A DNA stretch of 37,278 nt from Candidatus Bathyarchaeota archaeon (GCA_020354575.1 CP070649.1:1203675-1240952); one strand, 5' to 3'; numbered from the stretch's first letter, positions 23,555-33,108 are shown. A program made the numbers and translations. The notes: generated from the sequence alone by a model not told the origin.

Positions 23555-24337
23555 TTATCTTCCTTTCCACTCAGGGGTTCTCTTTTCTGTAAAAGCTGAT
23601 ATGCCTTCCTGCAAGTCCATGCTTGATGCTACTACACCAAAGCCCTCGCGTTCTAATGCCAAACCTGCCTTCAAGTCAGTGTCAGCTCCTCTCTCTATGA
23701 GAGATTTTGCAACTTTAATTGCAATAGGTGCTTTGCTGGCGAGTTCTTTAGCAAATTGCCTCGTTTCTGTCATTAAATCAGTAGCTGGAACCACCTTATT
23801 GACTAAACCCCATCTATATGCGGTCTTTGCATCAATTATTTTGCCGGTATAAACCAGTTCCTTTGCTCTTGCCTTACTCACGAGTCTTATGAGGCGTTGA
23901 GTACCGCCCCAACCTGGTATAAGACCAATATTTATCTCAGTTTGTCCTAGACGAGCATTTTCACTAGCTATTCGGAAATCGCATGCCATAGAAATCTCTA
24001 GACCCCCGCCTAGTGCATATCCATTGATTGCAGCTATAATGGGTTTCTCGATGCTTTCTAAAGCGCTGCAGATCTTGTCACCTCTCTGTGATAATGCTCT
24101 GGCCTTTAGTGCATTCATACCTTTCATAGCCTTTATATCCGCCCCCGCCGAAAAAGCCTTCTCTCCCGCTCCAGTAATGATGATAGCTCTTATTGCTTCG
24201 TCCTCTTGTGCATCCTTTAAAGCCTCGAAGAACTCGTTTGTAAGTTCTTTGCTCCACGCATTTAGGGCTTCAGGACGATTTAGCGTTATTGTGGCGATTC
24301 TTTCGCTTTTCTCATATATTACTAGTTTGAATTCCAT
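23555..24337 (-). CDS. Enoyl-CoA hydratase/isomerase family protein
   Basis: A 260-residue crotonase-fold enzyme. The oxyanion segment AFSAGADIKAMKG, the glycine-rich GYALGGGLEISMACD with the first catalytic Glu, and GQTEINIGLIPGWGGTQRL with the second Glu are all present, so both acid/base residues of hydratases are kept. It adds water to 2-enoyl-CoA; with the neighbouring dehydrogenases it could act in fatty- or branched-chain acid breakdown, or as a 3-hydroxypropionyl-CoA dehydratase-like enzyme. I chose the ATG at 24337 (MEFKLVIYEKSE) because upstream in-frame codons are unconserved. It lies 120 bases from the dehydrogenase pair on the same strand. Confidence 0.9.
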   Translation of the reverse strand: MEFKLVIYEKSERIATITLNRPEALNAWSKELTNEFFEALKDAQEDEAIRAIIITGAGEKAFSAGADIKAMKGMNALKARALSQRGDKICSALESIEKPIIAAINGYALGGGLEISMACDFRIASENARLGQTEINIGLIPGWGGTQRLIRLVSKARAKELVYTGKIIDAKTAYRWGLVNKVVPATDLMTETRQFAKELASKAPIAIKVAKSLIERGADTDLKAGLALEREGFGVVASSMDLQEGISAFTEKRTPEWKGR

Positions 24338-24580
24338 GTTCAACTCGTTATCATCTTTTCTTCTATTATGAATAAAAGCCCTTTCGCCTTTAAGCAAATA
24401 ATTCGTAATATAACGAGCCTTAGGCAAAAAATCCTTATCATTATTTCTCGTCGAAAGACAATTTGCCGGAAATATTTCAAAAACTCAGCGAAATCTTGAA
24501 AAATTGGAAATATTTAAGAAGCAAATTGAGGCAAATCTAATGTTAACTTTGAAATAGGAAAAAAGAAGAAGGTTGAGGAT

Positions 24581-25573
24581 ATGGCCAAAGCCTTGAAATC
24601 AGAGCGATCGAAACTCTATAAAGATCATCTAGTTCAAGTATTACTAAGCAAATTCTTGAGCGGAGAGCTCGAAAGGCTTGAGCCAGTCTTCGATCCTGAC
24701 CGTGGATATGTCTTTCCTCTCGTTGAAGCAATTCTGGGGAATGCTGGGGAAGTCGAGCAATTCTTAGACAAACTAAGCAAAGCAGGGATTTTCAAGAAGG
24801 AATTGTACGACAAAACTCTTTTCTGCCCAAATTGCAACTCACCAAAAATTTCCACCCATTATAATTGTCCTCATTGCGGATCATTTAATGTCACAAAAAG
24901 CGCTTTGATAGAACATCTGCCATGTGGATATATCGATACTGAAGATCATTTCACAAAAGGCGACAAGCTCTTCTGTCCAAGATGCACGAAGGAGCTAGTC
25001 AAATTAGATGTTGATTATAAAAGGGCAGGAGTTTGGTGTACCTGTAATAATTGTGATAAGAATTTTGACCTTCCAAGTCCATCACATTTCTGCAGGAAGT
25101 GTCAAAGTAACTTCACTTTTGAAGATGCTGGCTATGAAAATGTCTTTTCATATAGGTTGAGTGGTGATGCACAAAAAGAGGCTTCGCTTGGTTGGATCCT
25201 CATCACTCCGATAAGAGCTTTCTTAGAGGATCATGGCTTCGAGGTCCAAACTCCTGGATTTTTAATGGGAAAATCAGGAACTAGCCACATGTTTGATATT
25301 ACCGCTTTCAAGAAGGATGTTACTAAGGGAATGACAGTTATAGACTTAGCAACTTCTACTGATCCCCTTGTTTCTGAACAACCAGTTATTGCCATGTTTG
25401 CAAAAATCTATGATGTTGCTCCTGATGATGCATGTTTAATTGCAATCCCTAAGATTTCAGATAATGGGAAAAAGATGGCTAAGCTCTACAGAATTAGTGT
25501 CATTGAGGCAAGAAACCAAGAAGAAGCAGTGAGTGCCTTAAGCGACTATCTTGACGAAAAATCCAGTTCCTGA
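24581..25573 (+). CDS. TackOD1-like zinc-ribbon protein with nuclease-like C-terminal domain
   Basis: A 330-residue soluble protein. The N-terminal ~75 residues are helical. Residues ~82-180 are cysteine-rich: FCPNCNSPKIS, NCPHCGSFNV, the marker IEHLPCGYID, FCPRCTKEL, CTCNNC and FCRKC, in the order seen in the TackOD1 domain (Thaumarchaeal output domain 1) of TACK archaea. The C-terminal part has GKSGTSHMFDITAFKK followed by VIDLATS, a D...x-D-x-A spacing that resembles a restriction-endonuclease-like fold, although the lysine of PD-(D/E)xK is not evident. TackOD1 proteins are linked to signalling and surface appendages. It stands convergent with the pilus operon, so a regulatory link is inferred. 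Start ATG at 24581 with AAGG eight bases upstream. Confidence 0.7.
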   Translation: MAKALKSERSKLYKDHLVQVLLSKFLSGELERLEPVFDPDRGYVFPLVEAILGNAGEVEQFLDKLSKAGIFKKELYDKTLFCPNCNSPKISTHYNCPHCGSFNVTKSALIEHLPCGYIDTEDHFTKGDKLFCPRCTKELVKLDVDYKRAGVWCTCNNCDKNFDLPSPSHFCRKCQSNFTFEDAGYENVFSYRLSGDAQKEASLGWILITPIRAFLEDHGFEVQTPGFLMGKSGTSHMFDITAFKKDVTKGMTVIDLATSTDPLVSEQPVIAMFAKIYDVAPDDACLIAIPKISDNGKKMAKLYRISVIEARNQEEAVSALSDYLDEKSSS

Positions 25574-25605
25574 TTTTGGATCGAATTGGATGACCTTCTT
25601 TCAAG

Positions 25606-27381
25606 TCAGTTAGAGTATAATTCAATGTTCCCTCTCTCTGTGACAATTTTAACAATAAAGGGACGAGTCGGTAAAATGATATCACTCCGGAGGTATGATT
25701 CTGTTTCTCCAGGATTGATGAAAATATTCAAGCCATATCTTTGATGTTTGGTTACATTGTTAATCCATAAGGCAACCAAATGAGAAGTTATAGGCCCTTC
25801 ATTCCTAAATGCGAAAAGAGTTCCTGAATTCTCCAAGGCTTTAGATTCTATCAAATCAGCTTTCAACTCGAACTGCGTATCGGTCGTCTTGACTCCTTTC
25901 ACTCTTATTTTCCAATCACCTGCAAGACTTTTGAAGCTAGATGGATTTGCTATGATTGTCTGGTTCCTTTCTTCGTCATCACCAGGTGTATTACCTGATG
26001 TATAGGCTATGAATCCTTCTCCAGTTGTGGGATATTCATCGGTAACATAATTATAGAATTGATACATAACAGATACAGCACTGGTCGTCCATGCACTGTC
26101 GATTGTCCAATATAATTCCTTCCAGTTTTCCATATTGCTTGAGCCTGAAAATTCAACTTCTACCGTTTGTTCATGAGTCCAGACGTGCAGAAGAACCACG
26201 TCAATATTCCATCGATTTTGCGTAGTATCATTTGTATCATCGATATCCTCAAATTTAATTGTAAGATCTGAAGAGATCAGATAAGAAGTAATTGAAGCAT
26301 TGTTCCAACCACTACTTATATTAGCAAGCAAACTTTCCCATGCTAGCCCGTTCCAGATCTTTACTGTAATATTCTCTGTATCCATCGTTCCTCCATAAAT
26401 GCAGAGCTCCTCATTAGTTTCATTATAATTTGCATTTGTCCATTGAACCTCTAAGTCTAATTCAAAATTATCATTTGTGTAGTTGATCTGAAGTCTTGCA
26501 CAATCAACTTCGTAGACTCCGGCGGCTGTCTGTGACTGCAAATAGATTTCAGCTCCATCAATCTTCGACCAAGTATCAAGACTTGAAGTTGCTGCCCAGC
26601 TGACCCAAGTCCACGAAGTGGGTATGCTCTGCGTGCCTAATGATAACCAAATGGAACCATTCCAGACAAAAGCCTCTAGGTCATTGTTAAATTCAGTTTG
26701 CCTTGCATAGAGCTGAATTGTGACAGTGTTGATTGTTTCCGTAGATTTTCCTGAATCTGCGAAGCCGAAATTGCCAGCTAATTCGTTGTTTCCCGAGGTA
26801 TATATGTAATTTATGTTATAGTCTATTGCGTCAAGGTGTGGATTTGTACCTATTCTAGTCCAATCAGCCCGAATTCCATCATCTGTATCGACATAAAGCC
26901 CTAATGTATTGTTGGTACCATTATTTCCCTCTGTTAATTCATCGTTTGCTAGGTCTGGACCATATTGTTGTGCGGTGAAATTTGAGTGTGTTCCTATATC
27001 CGGACTTGAATCCACATCTACTATGTTATTGTCGACAATATCTGAGATATCTGATCCAGAGAAGTAACTTCCAAAAGCCATGTAGACTTCATCATCCGAG
27101 AAAAGATTTAAGACATCACCAGATGACCAAGTTGTTAAACCTCCAAGAGCGTAGCTCGATGGATTAAATGTCCAGTTTTCTTCACTTATGGCTGAAACGT
27201 CTACAATTGTGATGTCCTCCTTATGTTTGTCATAGTCGAGTTGATTCATTTCGAAACTCCACAATATGACATTGGAGGCAACTATTACCAGGATAACGAG
27301 GCTCAGTACTACTATTATGATGTTGCTAATGCCGCGTTTATTACGCTTAAACTTATGAGGGGGCTTGATAATAGTTTGCAA
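25606..27381 (-). CDS. Large pilin-like surface protein with class III signal peptide
   Basis: About 591 residues. The N-terminus has the archaeal prepilin pattern: a basic stretch KFKRNKRG, then ISNIIIVVLSLVILVIVASN, where a prepilin peptidase would cut after the Gly. The rest is a large, acidic, Asn- and Thr-rich outer domain with many beta-strand-like segments and sequons such as NGT, NYT and NDT, suggesting N-glycosylation. A typical pilin is 100-200 residues, so this is probably a tip or minor adhesin-like subunit. The TTG at 27381 is preferred for its GAGGAACAG upstream; longer in-frame starts would extend further into the preceding pilin gene. Last gene of the pilus operon. Confidence 0.75.
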   Translation of the reverse strand: MQTIIKPPHKFKRNKRGISNIIIVVLSLVILVIVASNVILWSFEMNQLDYDKHKEDITIVDVSAISEENWTFNPSSYALGGLTTWSSGDVLNLFSDDEVYMAFGSYFSGSDISDIVDNNIVDVDSSPDIGTHSNFTAQQYGPDLANDELTEGNNGTNNTLGLYVDTDDGIRADWTRIGTNPHLDAIDYNINYIYTSGNNELAGNFGFADSGKSTETINTVTIQLYARQTEFNNDLEAFVWNGSIWLSLGTQSIPTSWTWVSWAATSSLDTWSKIDGAEIYLQSQTAAGVYEVDCARLQINYTNDNFELDLEVQWTNANYNETNEELCIYGGTMDTENITVKIWNGLAWESLLANISSGWNNASITSYLISSDLTIKFEDIDDTNDTTQNRWNIDVVLLHVWTHEQTVEVEFSGSSNMENWKELYWTIDSAWTTSAVSVMYQFYNYVTDEYPTTGEGFIAYTSGNTPGDDEERNQTIIANPSSFKSLAGDWKIRVKGVKTTDTQFELKADLIESKALENSGTLFAFRNEGPITSHLVALWINNVTKHQRYGLNIFINPGETESYLRSDIILPTRPFIVKIVTERGNIELYSN

Positions 27382-27757
27382 TTTCTGTTCCTCTACTTGT
27401 AATAATGGCCAAGTAATACAATCCATTAGATGACCAGCTAAAGCTGATATTCAGCCAACCATGTTCTCCCACGTCCAATAAAATTGGGATAAAAGGCTGA
27501 CTTGTGGAGTTCACATATACTGATGAGGTTTCGATCGCTACCTTTCCTATATTAGCTAAATAGATCGAGATCCCGTCCGTAGTGAACCAAATGTCTTCTG
27601 CAATTGCACGTTCACCCATAATCTGATGTAGATTTTCGGTTATGATATAGGTTGCAGAAGCTGCTAGGGACATTGCTGCCACCGCGATTACAGTTAGGAG
27701 AACGTTGCTGAGAACTGGCGTTACTCCCCTTTTATTTTTCAGGATTTGTTTCATCAC
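27353..27757 (-). CDS. Archaeal type IV pilin
   Basis: A 134-residue pilin. The leader MMKQILKNKRG is followed by VTPVLSNVLLTVIAVAAMSL, the class III signal peptide and hydrophobic helix that forms the pilus core; cleavage is expected after the Gly. The ~90-residue outer part is Ser/Thr-rich beta structure with an NST sequon. It overlaps the downstream large pilin-like gene by a few codons and lies three bases after the platform protein gene, so it is translated within the same transcript. Whether it builds an adhesion pilus or an archaellum-like filament is not settled; a type IV pilus is likelier. Confidence 0.82.
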   Translation of the reverse strand: MMKQILKNKRGVTPVLSNVLLTVIAVAAMSLAASATYIITENLHQIMGERAIAEDIWFTTDGISIYLANIGKVAIETSSVYVNSTSQPFIPILLDVGEHGWLNISFSWSSNGLYYLAIITSRGTEIANYYQAPS

Positions 27758-27760
27758 TGA

Positions 27761-28579
27761 TCACCAAGTGAGAAATTTCAAAGCAGCGTAGCCGCTTGCC
27801 ATCAGAATAGCGCTATGTTTCAAACCAGCACCTACTGCTCCTTCACCCATTTTCCCTGCAACCAAACCGCCAAAAAATCCCTGTATAATGCTCATGTGCA
27901 AGAATATTTGCCAAGCTTCCTCAGAGGCTAGTGCAGAAAAGCCAATGATTGATGAGCCACCCAATTCTACGAAAAATGTTTTGAAAAGAAGAACTATTGT
28001 AAAAACGAAGACAAAAAAGGCAACATATATGATTGCTATATATGGTCTGGTCTGAGCTTTCCGCTCTTTCTCCATAGTAAGACTTGCTTGAATAAAGTTC
28101 CCCATAGGAGCAAAGACTTTTTCTACATGACCTCCGGAATGGCTCGCTTCAATGATTAGTGGCACTGTCCGCTGAACTAAGGGAGTATCGGTGCGTTTGC
28201 TAAATTCTTCAAGTGCTTCTTCAAAAGTTAATCCCCATGACATCTGATTAACTATCTTCTTCAATTCATTAGTCAAAGGACCGTAATTGCGCTTTGATAC
28301 CTCTTCTAAAGCTTGAGGTAACGTCATTCCTGTTTGCTGAGCCTGTACAATGCTTCTAAACATCTCGGGAAGACGTTCGTCGATCGATCGTTTCCAACGA
28401 TGCTCCAGATGATTAACAACTGCGGGAGGAAAGATTGTGATAATTATGGCAATAAAGAGAAAATCTTCGAAAAGCGAATAACCTCTTAGTATCAGAACTG
28501 CAGTAACAAAAATTATAAAACCTGTACAAATGGAGATTATCCATGCAATTTTTTTCTCACGTGGTTTAATCTTTAGCAT
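27761..28579 (-). CDS. Type IV pilus assembly platform protein (TadC-like)
   Basis: A 272-residue membrane protein of the GspF/TadB-TadC/ArlJ superfamily. Two hydrophobic N-terminal segments precede a cytoplasmic helical domain (ERLPEMFRSIVQAQQTGMTL through HSGGHVEKVFAPMGNF), then further membrane segments at the C-terminus. Such proteins sit in the membrane under the ATPase and drive pilin insertion. Three bases separate it from the next platform gene upstream and three from the pilin downstream. Paired platform proteins of this size are a Tad-like arrangement. Confidence 0.82.
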   Translation of the reverse strand: MLKIKPREKKIAWIISICTGFIIFVTAVLILRGYSLFEDFLFIAIIITIFPPAVVNHLEHRWKRSIDERLPEMFRSIVQAQQTGMTLPQALEEVSKRNYGPLTNELKKIVNQMSWGLTFEEALEEFSKRTDTPLVQRTVPLIIEASHSGGHVEKVFAPMGNFIQASLTMEKERKAQTRPYIAIIYVAFFVFVFTIVLLFKTFFVELGGSSIIGFSALASEEAWQIFLHMSIIQGFFGGLVAGKMGEGAVGAGLKHSAILMASGYAALKFLTW

Positions 28580-28582
28580 TTT

Positions 28583-29584
28583 TCACCACCGTGGCGAAAG
28601 GGCATCTAGGATTACTACGAAGGCAACTGAGCCAACAGGTATGCCAATGTATGTGAGGAGCATTAACAACAGGGATGGATCAAGGATTCCCAATCCATTT
28701 CCTCCCAACATAGCCATGACTGCGAACATCACTATGAAGATTAGCGGTCCAGCTATCAATATTGTCACATAAAACTCTGATAAGACACCGAGTGTATCTG
28801 CGAATTTCTTCAACAATATATGCTTGAGACTCATATTTTCTTGTGATCGCTCTATGAGATAAGACATCAGGTTGCCACCAGAGTGAATTGTGGATATAAA
28901 GCCTTCAAGCAGTTCTTTGAATCGTTCAGAAGGAGCTCGTTTTGACGCATTTTCTAAGGCAGTGATTATATCTGCTCCAAAAAGCTCCACATCTCGGACA
29001 ATAGTTCTCGCCTCATCAACAATAGCCAATTTTTGCGGAATATTTGATAGAGAGCGGAACATACGATCTGGAGGTATACTTGCACCTGCTAGAATAGCTA
29101 GATATGCAGTTGTAAAATCCATTGTGTTGTCCAAGTTCCGTTTGGTGTTGTCTGCCCTGTAGAGAGGATAGATGTAGAAGAATATGATGGTGAGAGCACC
29201 AGCCAACAAGCCAAACCCTATCCCAAATAGAAGGGAGGGAAATAGGGCGATTCTTAGTAGAAGATGAAATAATAGAGGTACAATCAAAATTGTAGAGACT
29301 GCAGCTGCCAAACTAACCAAGATAGTCAAGCTCACATATGTTTTGAAACTGATTTTCAAGCCTGATTTCCGTAGTCCAGTGTCCATATCTCGAAAAAGTG
29401 GAAGGGCATGATCCGTTTTTCTCCCAAAAAAATGATAGGCGAATAATTCCGGCTTCCGTTTTAGCGATCCTTTATCTTTTATCGGTTCTTTTAGTTGGCT
29501 GCGAACTGAAGAAATCTTCGAATAAGCTTCTATAATGCGTTTGCCTATGCGGCTTATCCTTTCCTTAAGATTGGCAAAGCTCAC
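28583..29584 (-). CDS. Type IV pilus assembly platform protein (TadB/ArlJ-like)
   Basis: A 333-residue protein of the same superfamily as its downstream neighbour, longer by an N-terminal cytoplasmic region with a basic, helical start. Visible landmarks are two hydrophobic segments near residues 83-135, the helical domain with ILAGASIPPDRMFRSLSNIP and GFISTIHSGGNLMSYLIERS, then a C-terminal group of membrane helices. It starts with GTG overlapping the ATPase stop as GTGA, so translation is coupled. Together with the TadC-like protein it probably forms the membrane platform of one pilus machine. Confidence 0.82.
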   Translation of the reverse strand: MSFANLKERISRIGKRIIEAYSKISSVRSQLKEPIKDKGSLKRKPELFAYHFFGRKTDHALPLFRDMDTGLRKSGLKISFKTYVSLTILVSLAAAVSTILIVPLLFHLLLRIALFPSLLFGIGFGLLAGALTIIFFYIYPLYRADNTKRNLDNTMDFTTAYLAILAGASIPPDRMFRSLSNIPQKLAIVDEARTIVRDVELFGADIITALENASKRAPSERFKELLEGFISTIHSGGNLMSYLIERSQENMSLKHILLKKFADTLGVLSEFYVTILIAGPLIFIVMFAVMAMLGGNGLGILDPSLLLMLLTYIGIPVGSVAFVVILDALSPRW

Positions 29585-31095
29585 ACTCGTCCCATCCTGG
29601 CTTTCCTGTATATTCGGTCAGAATTCGAATAATATTCTCGAATGATGCTGGCGACATCTGTGTGATTTCTTATGCCTTTCTTTTCCATCCACTCAAGTAC
29701 GACTTTTCTTCTCTGCAATTCTTTTTCTATTTCGGCTTCAGTTTTTCCGGTCCGCTCCATATTCCTATCTAGAATGTGACTCCTACCTGAAAATTGAAAG
29801 GAGTCGTCTTTCTGATCCCAATCAAAGACCTTATTTGTGGTTAGCTCTTTCGTTTTAGGATCAAGTGAAACCACTTCAGTCACTGATGACGTTCGCCTTG
29901 CAGGTTTCCCATCGATTTCTGTTCTCACTTGAATCGTAATGGCATCAATCATGGTTAGGAGAGATCTTGGTATGTTCATTGGCTCAGATTCTAATCTATT
30001 AATTACCGCATCTACTGATTCAGCGTGTATCGTGCTCATGCCCAAGTGTCCTGTTGCCATAGCTTGGAAAAGCGTATAGGATTCTGCTCCTCGAGCTTCA
30101 CCGACAATTATGAAGTCTGGACGTTGCCGTACAGCTGCCTTTAGGAGATCAAATAGTGTTATTGTGCCAAAACCTTTTTCCTCTTGTCCAAAACGAGTTC
30201 TTACGACTGAAGGAATCCAGTTTTCATGAGGCAGGTTTAATTCTGCGGTATCTTCAACGCTCACGATCTTGAGCTCTGGTCTTATGAACATTGATAGACA
30301 ATTCAGTATGGTGGTTTTACCAGAAGCCACTCCTCCAGCTACTAAAACAGAAGCCCTGTGCTCTATGGCGTACCAAAAAAATGCTGCCATTGCAGAGGAT
30401 AAAGTATTAGATCCTATTAAATCGGAAATCGTAAGCGGGTCAACACGGAATCGTCGTATGGTAAATGTTGAGCCTCGTCTTGTTACCTCGCTTCCGTAGC
30501 TTAGCTGAATCCGGCTTCCATCGGGAAGTGAAGCATCAAGCATAGGAGATGCTATAGATATGTTTTTACCCGAGAGATAGGCTAGTCGAACTATGAAAGA
30601 ATCAAGTTCGGCTTTTTCCTTGAAAATAATATTTGTGGGCAAAGACTCATATTCTCGATGCCAAACATAGACTGGAATATCAACACCGTCTGCCGAGATA
30701 TCCTCAATCATCCAATCTTTCATTAGTGGGCTGATTTTCCCATAGTGAATGAAGTCCCGCACTATGTAATACATCAGTTTATCAACTGCTTCTGGGGGAA
30801 CTTTCAAGCGATACGCGTTGATAGTATCTTGAATTTTGTGCTTCAAATATTCGACTGCTTTTTCTTTTGTATCAATTTCTTTTATGTTAACATCGATTTC
30901 TTCCATCAATATGCTTTTGATCTCTTTGACCATCTCAGCCTCTTCTTCATGCAATGTGGGTTCAATGACTTCATACTGAACTTTTTGTGTTTCAGGGTCT
31001 TTGACTATGGCGGCATAGACATAGGGCTCTTGAATAGGATAGACTTGCCTAAAAAGTGCTGGTCTTTTTGTTTTTACTTGTTCGATTTTTGCCAT
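29581..31095 (-). CDS. Type IV pilus assembly ATPase (VirB11/GspE/ArlI family)
   Basis: A 504-residue secretion ATPase. The N-terminal ~200 residues carry the partner-binding domain; the ATPase core has the Walker A AGGVASGKTTILN (about 252-264), an aspartate box with SVEDTAELNLP, Walker B FIIVGEARGAE and the histidine box GHLGMSTIHAES. It supplies energy to extend the pilus from the cytoplasm. An ATG at 31095 has AAAGGTG six bases upstream; a TATA-like ACTATATTAC lies near 31160-31169. First gene of an operon ending near 25.6 kb; no prepilin peptidase is in this window. ArlI-type archaellum use is possible but the pilin neighbours favour an adhesion pilus. Confidence 0.92.
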   Translation of the reverse strand: MAKIEQVKTKRPALFRQVYPIQEPYVYAAIVKDPETQKVQYEVIEPTLHEEEAEMVKEIKSILMEEIDVNIKEIDTKEKAVEYLKHKIQDTINAYRLKVPPEAVDKLMYYIVRDFIHYGKISPLMKDWMIEDISADGVDIPVYVWHREYESLPTNIIFKEKAELDSFIVRLAYLSGKNISIASPMLDASLPDGSRIQLSYGSEVTRRGSTFTIRRFRVDPLTISDLIGSNTLSSAMAAFFWYAIEHRASVLVAGGVASGKTTILNCLSMFIRPELKIVSVEDTAELNLPHENWIPSVVRTRFGQEEKGFGTITLFDLLKAAVRQRPDFIIVGEARGAESYTLFQAMATGHLGMSTIHAESVDAVINRLESEPMNIPRSLLTMIDAITIQVRTEIDGKPARRTSSVTEVVSLDPKTKELTTNKVFDWDQKDDSFQFSGRSHILDRNMERTGKTEAEIEKELQRRKVVLEWMEKKGIRNHTDVASIIREYYSNSDRIYRKARMGRV

Positions 31096-31201
31096 TTAGT
31101 GCACCTTTACCTTTTAGCATGTATTCTGAGCGAACAGGCTGATGTAGGCCTACGAATTAGGTAATATAGTGTAGTAAGTCTTAATAAATTCTATGAATTC
31201 A

Positions 31202-31285
31202 CGATAAAACGATAATTGGTCACCGTTGAAATATTTGGTTGACTCGCGGTGCTTCTTGAAAACGATAAGTTTTTTAAGGTTATCG
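31202..31285. promoter_or_regulatory. CGATAA repeats between the pilus operon and tupABC
   Basis: CGATAA occurs at 31202-31207, 31210-31215 and 31263-31268, and its inverse TTATCG at 31280-31285; the last two form an inverted repeat with an 11-base spacer just upstream of tupA. The first two are eight bases apart, close to one helical turn. This arrangement could be an operator for tungstate-dependent control or for the divergent pilus operon. There is no direct evidence for a regulator. Confidence 0.35.
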
Positions 31286-31322
31286 AATCGATATGTTCAG
31301 TCAAACATAATGGTGATTAAGG

Positions 31323-32318
31323 TTGCCTCGTGACGCTTGGGAAGTAGCAATCGTAGCTGCAGCAATAGTCTCTCTGGTTTCCATTGTTGGTACAGCCTTC
31401 TACATTACTGTAATTGCAAGGCAGAAACTAGTGGTGGCGACCACGACCAGTCTTTATGATACCGGGTTGCTTGATGCTATAGAAGTCCAATTCGAAGAGA
31501 AGCATAATATTGATGTTTACTTCGTCTCGGTGGGTACAGGTATAGCCCTCCAATTTGCACAGCGGGGAGACGCAGACATGATCCTAGTGCATTCACCATC
31601 TCAGGAATTTGCCTTTCTTGAGGGGGGTTATGGTGTGAATCGGAAGATTATTGCTTACAACTTTTTTGTAATAGTTGGACCTAACACCGATCCTGCAGGA
31701 ATTAGAGGATTATCTGTGACAGAAGGGTTGTCTGCAATTGTCTCGAAGGGGAGGAACCTTCAAGCCTTATGGGTTTCGAGGGGAGATAATTCTGGGACCC
31801 ATTCCAAAGAAAAACATCTTTGGGACGCAGCTGGATTTGACTGGGAAGAAATCCGAGACGAACTAGACTGGTTCATAGAGACGGGTTCTGGCATGGGAAG
31901 CACACTCAAAACAGCAAACGAGCTTCAAGCCTACACATTGGCTGATATTGGCACTTTCCTTGCATACACAAGTGCTGACCCAAATCTGATACCAAACCTT
32001 ATTGAACTCGTCACCAGAGAAGATGAGTTACTTAATGTTTATAGCGCCATTGCCATAAATCAAACCCTGCACAAAGAAGCGAATTTTCAAGGAGCGATTA
32101 CTTTCATAAAATTTTTGATTTCAAAAGATGGCCAGTATTTAATTGAAGAATATGGAAAGGACAAATATGACAAGAGCCTTTTCTTCCCAGCTGTAGATCT
32201 CCTCCAGTCAAATGCTGATCCAATACTTGCACAGATGATTCGGGACTTCGCTTTCTTTGAAAATTCAGAATGCCCTCCCCAATATAGATCTATGTATCCC
32301 GAGCTCTACGATGTCTGA
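31323..32318 (+). CDS. tupA: Tungstate ABC transporter substrate-binding protein
   Basis: A 331-residue lipoprotein-less binding protein. An N-terminal hydrophobic segment (VAIVAAAIVSLVSIVGTAFY) anchors it. The mature part starts VVATTTSLYDTGLLDAIEVQ, the TupA signature, then VSVGTGIALQFAQRGDADMI, SRGDNSGTHSKEKHLWDAA and GMGSTLKTANELQAYTLAD, which line the oxyanion site. It captures tungstate (or, less likely, molybdate) outside the cell and passes it to TupB. TTG at 31323 is the only plausible start; GGTGA lies six bases upstream. The permease start overlaps its stop codon. Tungsten would serve formate or aldehyde oxidoreductases. Confidence 0.9.
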   Translation: MPRDAWEVAIVAAAIVSLVSIVGTAFYITVIARQKLVVATTTSLYDTGLLDAIEVQFEEKHNIDVYFVSVGTGIALQFAQRGDADMILVHSPSQEFAFLEGGYGVNRKIIAYNFFVIVGPNTDPAGIRGLSVTEGLSAIVSKGRNLQALWVSRGDNSGTHSKEKHLWDAAGFDWEEIRDELDWFIETGSGMGSTLKTANELQAYTLADIGTFLAYTSADPNLIPNLIELVTREDELLNVYSAIAINQTLHKEANFQGAITFIKFLISKDGQYLIEEYGKDKYDKSLFFPAVDLLQSNADPILAQMIRDFAFFENSECPPQYRSMYPELYDV

Positions 32319-33108
32319 TTGGTCAAAGTGTTGGATGATGAAAACGACAGATGTATTTCCTCTGATTGCTGTAATGCTCATCATAGCGACCGTACTTCTG
32401 TTGATCGTGTTTTCTGTACAGGAATTGATTGAAGGTCTTAGAGACGCTTTTTGGCTTATACTTAGTGGTGATCCCGAAATCCTCGGAATTACGCTAAGGT
32501 CAATCTATATCTCTGGGAGCGCCACCTTTTTAGCTATCTTGTGGTGTATCCCTATAGGGACCTTAATAGGGCTCAACGATTTTGTGGGAAAGAGCTTTGT
32601 GAAAGGCATATTCAATGCCCTCTTGGGGCTTCCTACCGTAACCCTTGGATTAATTCTCTACTTGTTGTATTCAACATCTGGTCCGCTCAGTTCACTAGAT
32701 CTTTTCTTAAATCCTATTGGGGTATCGATTGGGCAAGCTCTTCTGATTACACCGATTATAATTAGCTTCATAGCGAGTGCTGTAGAAGCTGTTAGCCCAG
32801 AAATTAGAGATCTGGCAAAAACATTAGGCGCTTCAGAAAGAGCAGCTTCCTTTGCAGTTCTTAAAGAATCGACTTCAGGAGTATTGCTAGCTATTGTTGC
32901 AGGTTTTAACAGAGCGATTGCAGAGTTGGGTGTAGTTTTAATGGTTGGGCAAAATATTCGAGGGCGAACAAGGGTTCTCACAACGACTATTGCTTTGGAG
33001 ACTACTCGAGGAAATATAGCATTAAGTATAGCCCTTGCAGTGTTATTGCTTGTCATTGTTTTATCCATAAGTCTTTTGACAAATTTGATCCAGAGGCGAT
33101 TCAAGTGA
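32311..33108 (+). CDS. tupB: Tungstate ABC transporter permease
   Basis: About 265 residues with five to six membrane segments. The cytoplasmic EAA-like loop, where the ATPase docks, is visible as EIRDLAKTLGASERAASFAV. The ATG at 32311 overlaps the tupA stop by eight bases; another ATG 24 bases in is possible. It forms the channel of the tungstate importer with TupA outside and TupC inside. Its last bases overlap the tupC start as GTGA, so the three genes are translationally coupled. Confidence 0.9.
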   Translation: MSDWSKCWMMKTTDVFPLIAVMLIIATVLLLIVFSVQELIEGLRDAFWLILSGDPEILGITLRSIYISGSATFLAILWCIPIGTLIGLNDFVGKSFVKGIFNALLGLPTVTLGLILYLLYSTSGPLSSLDLFLNPIGVSIGQALLITPIIISFIASAVEAVSPEIRDLAKTLGASERAASFAVLKESTSGVLLAIVAGFNRAIAELGVVLMVGQNIRGRTRVLTTTIALETTRGNIALSIALAVLLLVIVLSISLLTNLIQRRFK

